DNA of 43,005 bases from Elainella saxicola E1 (GTDB taxonomy: Bacteria > Cyanobacteriota > Cyanobacteriia > Elainellales > Elainellaceae), in assembly GCA_002796835.1 (NCBI GenBank), contig LUGL01000082.1, positions 16,845 to 59,849 of the forward strand. Reading direction: 5' to 3'. Below, one piece after another: positions 42,503-43,005 of this stretch. The position numbers and the translations under genes are program-made. Every line of letters starts with the position of its first letter. Position 1 is the stretch's first letter. A model generated the notes under the pieces. It did no database searches. It was given only the letters and a program-made list of their open reading frames with translations, and was not told the DNA's origin.

Positions 42503-43005
42503 TTAAGAAATCAGGTCTTCCATGGCTGCCCCTACGACCCGATAGTCCGTATCTTGGCGTAACTGCGATAACACCTGCTTCGCCTCAGGGTGCTCAAAAT
42601 GTTTGAGGGCATAGGCTAACCGTACTCGGATGTATTCCGATTCTGCTTGCTGCAAGGTCAATAGCTTGGCGATCGCCACATCGGCCAGAGGAGACCGGGC
42701 CAAGGATCCGAGGGCATCAATCGAAGCCTCCTGTACGCTGGCATCCTCACGTTGCAGCCCTAAATTGGCAACTTCCAGCACTTCTTCGAAGCATTCCATG
42801 TCTACAAGCGCTGCCAAAATGCTGCGGCAGACCAGCCAGTGGTCATCTCTAAAAAAAATCTGAACCAGATGAGAAGCGGAAACTCGGCCAAACAAAGAAA
42901 GGGAATTAGCAGCTTCAGCGCGCACGTTGGGCGTGTTGTCCAATCTGGCCATTTGCAACAATGCCGCAAAAGATTCTGGGGTTTTCTGATTGCCTAATTC
43001 CCTGG
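42503..43005 (-). CDS. HEAT-repeat protein, N-terminus off window
   Basis: The frame is open to the right edge, so the first residues seen (ELGNQKTPESFAALLQMARL) lie inside the gene and the N-terminus is missing. At least 166 residues are present. There are four or five HEAT/PBS-type helix pairs, e.g. VRAEAANSLSLFGRVSASHL, VQEASIDALGSLARSPLADV and IRVRLAYALKHFEHPEAKQV, ending in AAMEDLIS. The repeat style resembles bilin lyase relatives and phycobilisome-related proteins such as NblB, but also general HEAT scaffolds, so no name is given. It lies about 2 kb beyond cpeS, making a link with the antenna island possible but unproved. Confidence 0.8.
   Translation of the reverse strand, partial: RELGNQKTPESFAALLQMARLDNTPNVRAEAANSLSLFGRVSASHLVQIFFRDDHWLVCRSILAALVDMECFEEVLEVANLGLQREDASVQEASIDALGSLARSPLADVAIAKLLTLQQAESEYIRVRLAYALKHFEHPEAKQVLSQLRQDTDYRVVGAAMEDLIS

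Overview
The window looks like a chromosomal segment of a filamentous, phycoerythrin-making cyanobacterium. Evidence is a phycoerythrin cluster (cpeB, cpeA, cpeY, cpeZ, cpeF, pebB, pebA, cpeS), an nblA gene, many HIP1-type GCGATCGC/CGATCG words, a PTPA-CTERM surface protein, Uma2 and pentapeptide-repeat proteins, and very large PAS/GAF hybrid histidine kinases. A Leptolyngbya-like genus would fit, but this is inference from gene content only.

Layout. 1-3387 is gene-poor: a PTPA-CTERM exported protein, a 68-aa conserved protein, and decayed fragments (transposase, possible PAS). 3388-6385 holds a DUF4336/MAPEG pair divergent from an AraC regulator, followed by an Uma2 nuclease-like protein. 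6442-11423 (all minus strand) holds a GH16 beta-glucanase-like enzyme with RTX repeats, a lipoprotein and an APC permease. 11639-22583 is a signalling block: a small Xre regulator, a 1495-aa hybrid kinase, a 368-aa kinase, a one-domain response regulator, a 1409-aa double-core kinase and the stump of a further kinase. 22966-30664 is mixed: a small membrane ORF, two glycosyltransferase-like genes, a 65-aa conserved protein, a heptapeptide repeat array, a TPR membrane protein, a COG2509 flavoprotein and an RNA methyltransferase. 30782-32377 is a secreted M10 metalloprotease with RTX repeats.

32999-40440 is the light-harvesting island. Rightward: nblA (phycobilisome degradation), cpeBA (phycoerythrin beta and alpha), cpeYZ (bilin lyase pair for alpha). 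Leftward and convergent: cpeS, pebA, pebB, an 80-aa helical protein and cpeF. PebA and PebB make phycoerythrobilin from biliverdin; CpeS, CpeY/CpeZ and CpeF attach it to particular cysteines; NblA would lead the antenna to proteolysis in starvation. Linker genes cpeC/D/E, cpeT and the activator cpeR are not in the window. After the island come a second Uma2 gene, a pentapeptide-repeat protein, a small conserved protein and the C-terminal part of another HEAT-repeat protein that runs off the right edge.

The most unusual signal is a set of in-frame tandem repeat arrays. Thirteen 21-bp units sit inside the ATP-binding domain of the 1409-aa kinase; ten 21-bp units form a stand-alone array that is open on both strands; three 21-bp units lie in the second Uma2 gene; seven 15-bp units lie at the N-terminus of the 1495-aa kinase. 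No complete insertion sequence, CRISPR array, rRNA or tRNA was found.
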